From positions 1-29,486 of the IMG/VR virus record IMGVR_UViG_3300032092_000172: a stretch of 29,486 nt of DNA. One strand, written 5' to 3'. The notes beneath the pieces are model-generated. The model saw nothing but the letters and a program-made list of their open reading frames with translations. It was not told the DNA's origin and did no database searches. The stretch's first letter is position 1. Every line of letters begins with the position of its first letter. This DNA is from a virus. Shown piece after piece: positions 28,477 through 29,486 of this stretch. The position numbers and the translations under genes are program-made.

Positions 28477-28521
28477 TATAATCCGCAAATAGCCGTTGAC
28501 GTTACATATAATCCCTGTAGT
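28477..28521 (+). promoter_or_regulatory. Promoter-like region upstream of the HNH gene cluster
   Basis: TATAATCC occurs twice, 30 bp apart (28477-28484 and 28507-28514), with TTGACG at 28496-28501 between them and CTGTAGTC at 28515-28522. The latter element also occurs at the leftward promoter. This 128-nt gap (28440-28567) is the only larger one on the right-hand side, fitting a late promoter. Confidence 0.5.
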
Positions 28522-28567
28522 CTCTCCTCATCGGGCCAGCGGGTCCGGCCTAACGGGAGATAGACAG

Positions 28568-28771
28568 ATGACCAACATTGCAGCCATTACCCGCCTTAAC
28601 TTGGCTGATGCGCTTGCGGGGCTTGACGATGACGCCCTGCTGTCGCTGGCATACGGCGAGTTCGCGCCGACGCCACTGTTGGCCGACGTGCCTCAGTGGC
28701 TGGCCGACGCCGCCTACAATGAACACCACCGGCGCCAGTTCGGCGTCCAAATCGGGACGTTCGACGCATGA
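28568..28771 (+). CDS. Small hypothetical protein
   Basis: 67 residues from ATG 28568 with GGGAG 8 nt upstream; a longer TTG form would include the promoter. Sequence 'LNLADALAGLDDDALLSLAY', 'VPQWLADAAYNEHHRRQFGV'. Function unknown. Overlaps next gene by 4 nt. Confidence 0.55.
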   Translation: MTNIAAITRLNLADALAGLDDDALLSLAYGEFAPTPLLADVPQWLADAAYNEHHRRQFGVQIGTFDA

Positions 28772-29007
28772 CCGGCCCCGATCTAACCGCAGCCCGCGCG
28801 ACCCTCGGCCAGATGTGGGGCCTTGGAAGACCCCTGCGCCTGTCGGAACTCGGTCGCGCGCTTCGCCTTGGAGGCAGAGACCCAGGGCAATCAATAGCCG
28901 CCTATGAGGCCGGCAAGACCAAGATTCCCGGCCCGGCTCAAGTGGCTGTTGCCATGATGCTCAACGGATCGCTGCCGCCTGACGGGCTGGACTCAATCAC
29001 CCCTTGA
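28768..29007 (+). CDS. Small HTH (XRE-like) protein
   Basis: 79 residues from ATG 28768. 'RLSELGRALRLGG', 'SIAAYEAGKTKIPGPAQVAV' follow the phage Xre-type HTH pattern 'l.elg.aLgl....i..yE.G...ipgp...al'. Likely DNA-binding, placed just before HNH/terminase. May regulate late genes or aid packaging. Confidence 0.6.
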   Translation: MTGPDLTAARATLGQMWGLGRPLRLSELGRALRLGGRDPGQSIAAYEAGKTKIPGPAQVAVAMMLNGSLPPDGLDSITP

Positions 29008-29042
29008 CAGGCGGACGCTTATATCGGATGAAAAGGTATAAA
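29004..29042 (+). promoter_or_regulatory. Weak promoter candidate before the HNH gene
   Basis: A perfect TTGACA (29004-29009) lies ahead of TATAAA (29037-29042), but the 27-nt gap is too long for a standard -10. A GANTC (28990-28994) lies close upstream. Recorded because it could be GcrA-influenced; confidence is low. Confidence 0.25.
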
Positions 29043-29106
29043 CCGCGATTTGCGCGTGGGGCTACGGTTCCCCGGAAGCGGTCTTCCCAGACATTGAGGC
29101 CAATCC

Positions 29107-29442
29107 ATGCGCAGCAACCAGCGCAGCGCGGAGGCCAAGTCCTGGCGAGGCTTCTACGCCACGGGACTATGGAAGAAGGGCCGCAAGGCTTTCCTGCAAT
29201 CAAACCCGCTCTGCAAGCGATGTCAGGCTAGAGGCCAGATCGTCACCGCATCGGTCGTCAATCACATCAAGCCCCATAAGGGCGACTGGGCCATCTTCAG
29301 CGACCCGGGCAACTGGGAAGCACTCTGCCCGCCATGCCATGACGCAGGCGCACAGAAGGCAGAAGGCGCGGGATACAGTGCAGAGGCTGGCCTGGACGGC
29401 TGGCCGACCGATCCGAACCATCCGGCCAACCGTCCTCGATGA
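29107..29442 (+). CDS. HNH endonuclease (packaging-associated)
   Basis: 111 residues with zinc Cys pairs C36-x2-C39 and C74-x2-C77 and the HNH core: VVNHIKPHKGD (H53, H57), GNWEALC (N69), CHD (H78). This is the compact HNH of HK97-like phages, which assists terminase at the cos site and is normally encoded directly before the terminase small subunit. The start ATG has TGAGG about 10 nt upstream. The window ends shortly after. Confidence 0.9.
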   Translation: MRSNQRSAEAKSWRGFYATGLWKKGRKAFLQSNPLCKRCQARGQIVTASVVNHIKPHKGDWAIFSDPGNWEALCPPCHDAGAQKAEGAGYSAEAGLDGWPTDPNHPANRPR

Positions 29443-29486
29443 GGGGGAGGGGGAGGTCGAATCCCTGAGGCGATCGGCTAGGAAAC
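29443..29486. other. Window end, G-rich tail after HNH
   Basis: 44 bases with GGGGGAGGGGGAGG-type purine runs. In HK97-like phages the cos site or terminase gene would follow. No gene or clear site is visible here. Confidence 0.3.

Noticed and set aside
29004-29231. 75-codon frame overlapping the HNH gene
   Set aside because: TTG start on the promoter-like TTGACA, Arg-rich product, and the HNH frame at 29107 has complete catalytic residues.
29450-29470. tRNA T-arm-like GGTCGAATCCC at the right edge
   Set aside because: No matching stem or acceptor sequence surrounds it; resemblance is probably chance.
1-29486. CRISPR array or insertion sequence
   Set aside because: No regularly spaced identical repeats with unique spacers, no transposase and no terminal inverted repeats were seen; the repeats found are operators and iterons.

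Overview
The window is a contiguous piece of a temperate siphovirus (or prophage) genome of an alphaproteobacterium. Base composition is strongly GC-rich. Host-specific hallmarks point to a GcrA-containing alphaproteobacterial host, most likely Caulobacterales (for example Brevundimonas/Caulobacter): a GcrA-type regulator, tail-assembly chaperones of the gene-transfer-agent (GTA) type, and TTGAC-type promoters. The host assignment is inference. No clear chromosomal housekeeping gene was seen; the tRNA is discussed below.

Layout. (1) 1-11.6 kb, + strand: late head-tail and tail module. It holds an HK97 gp10-like protein (partial), a DUF3168 tail terminator, the tail tube, two tail-assembly chaperone frames, the tape measure, three tail-tip proteins, a J-like tip protein, a BppU-like protein, a polyglycine-rich fibre and an SGNH-hydrolase-like tail protein. 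There is no sheath, so the tail is long and non-contractile. (2) 11.6-13.4 kb: lysis cassette with holin candidates, an M15 endopeptidase, and an inner spanin partly overlapped out of frame by a lipoprotein outer spanin. A metallophosphoesterase follows. (3) 14.6-16.4 kb, - strand: a GIY-YIG (T5orf172-like) ORF with a complete tRNA-Val(CAC) lying inside it on the same strand, then a tyrosine integrase and an excisionase-like HTH protein. (4) 16.4-20.8 kb, - strand: a tightly coupled leftward early operon, nearly every junction a 4-nt ATGA overlap, with recombination genes (Gp157-like, Bet/RecT annealase, NinB) and many small unknowns. (5) 20.8-21.9 kb: immunity region with a LexA/CI-type self-cleaving repressor, a divergent Cro-like protein and five copies of a 14-bp operator (consensus CAGCATAAATGCTG) at the leftward and rightward control regions. 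(6) 21.9-28.4 kb, + strand: rightward early operon. A strong UUCG terminator is followed by a PDDEXK nuclease, a GcrA-like regulator with two HTH units, a free-standing DnaA domain-IV protein, a lambda-O-like initiator with iterons inside its gene, a possible helicase-loader protein, a C5 cytosine methyltransferase overlapped almost entirely by a second conserved reading frame, and a candidate late regulator. (7) 28.4-29.5 kb: a promoter-like region, two small genes and an HNH endonuclease, where the terminase genes of HK97-like phages would normally follow.

How it works together (inference from family knowledge): the CI-like repressor and Cro-like protein compete for the shared operators controlling the leftward operon (recombination, integration/excision) and the rightward operon (replication, DNA modification, host-cell-cycle interaction). 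Replication probably starts at the iterons inside the O-like gene. The protein encoded at 27717-28439 may switch on the region near 28.5 kb, which would lead into HNH, terminase, head, tail and lysis genes on a circularised genome. The most unusual features are the dual-frame methyltransferase locus, the tRNA inside a GIY-YIG ORF, the double-HTH GcrA, and the operator/promoter architecture with apparently leaderless regulators.
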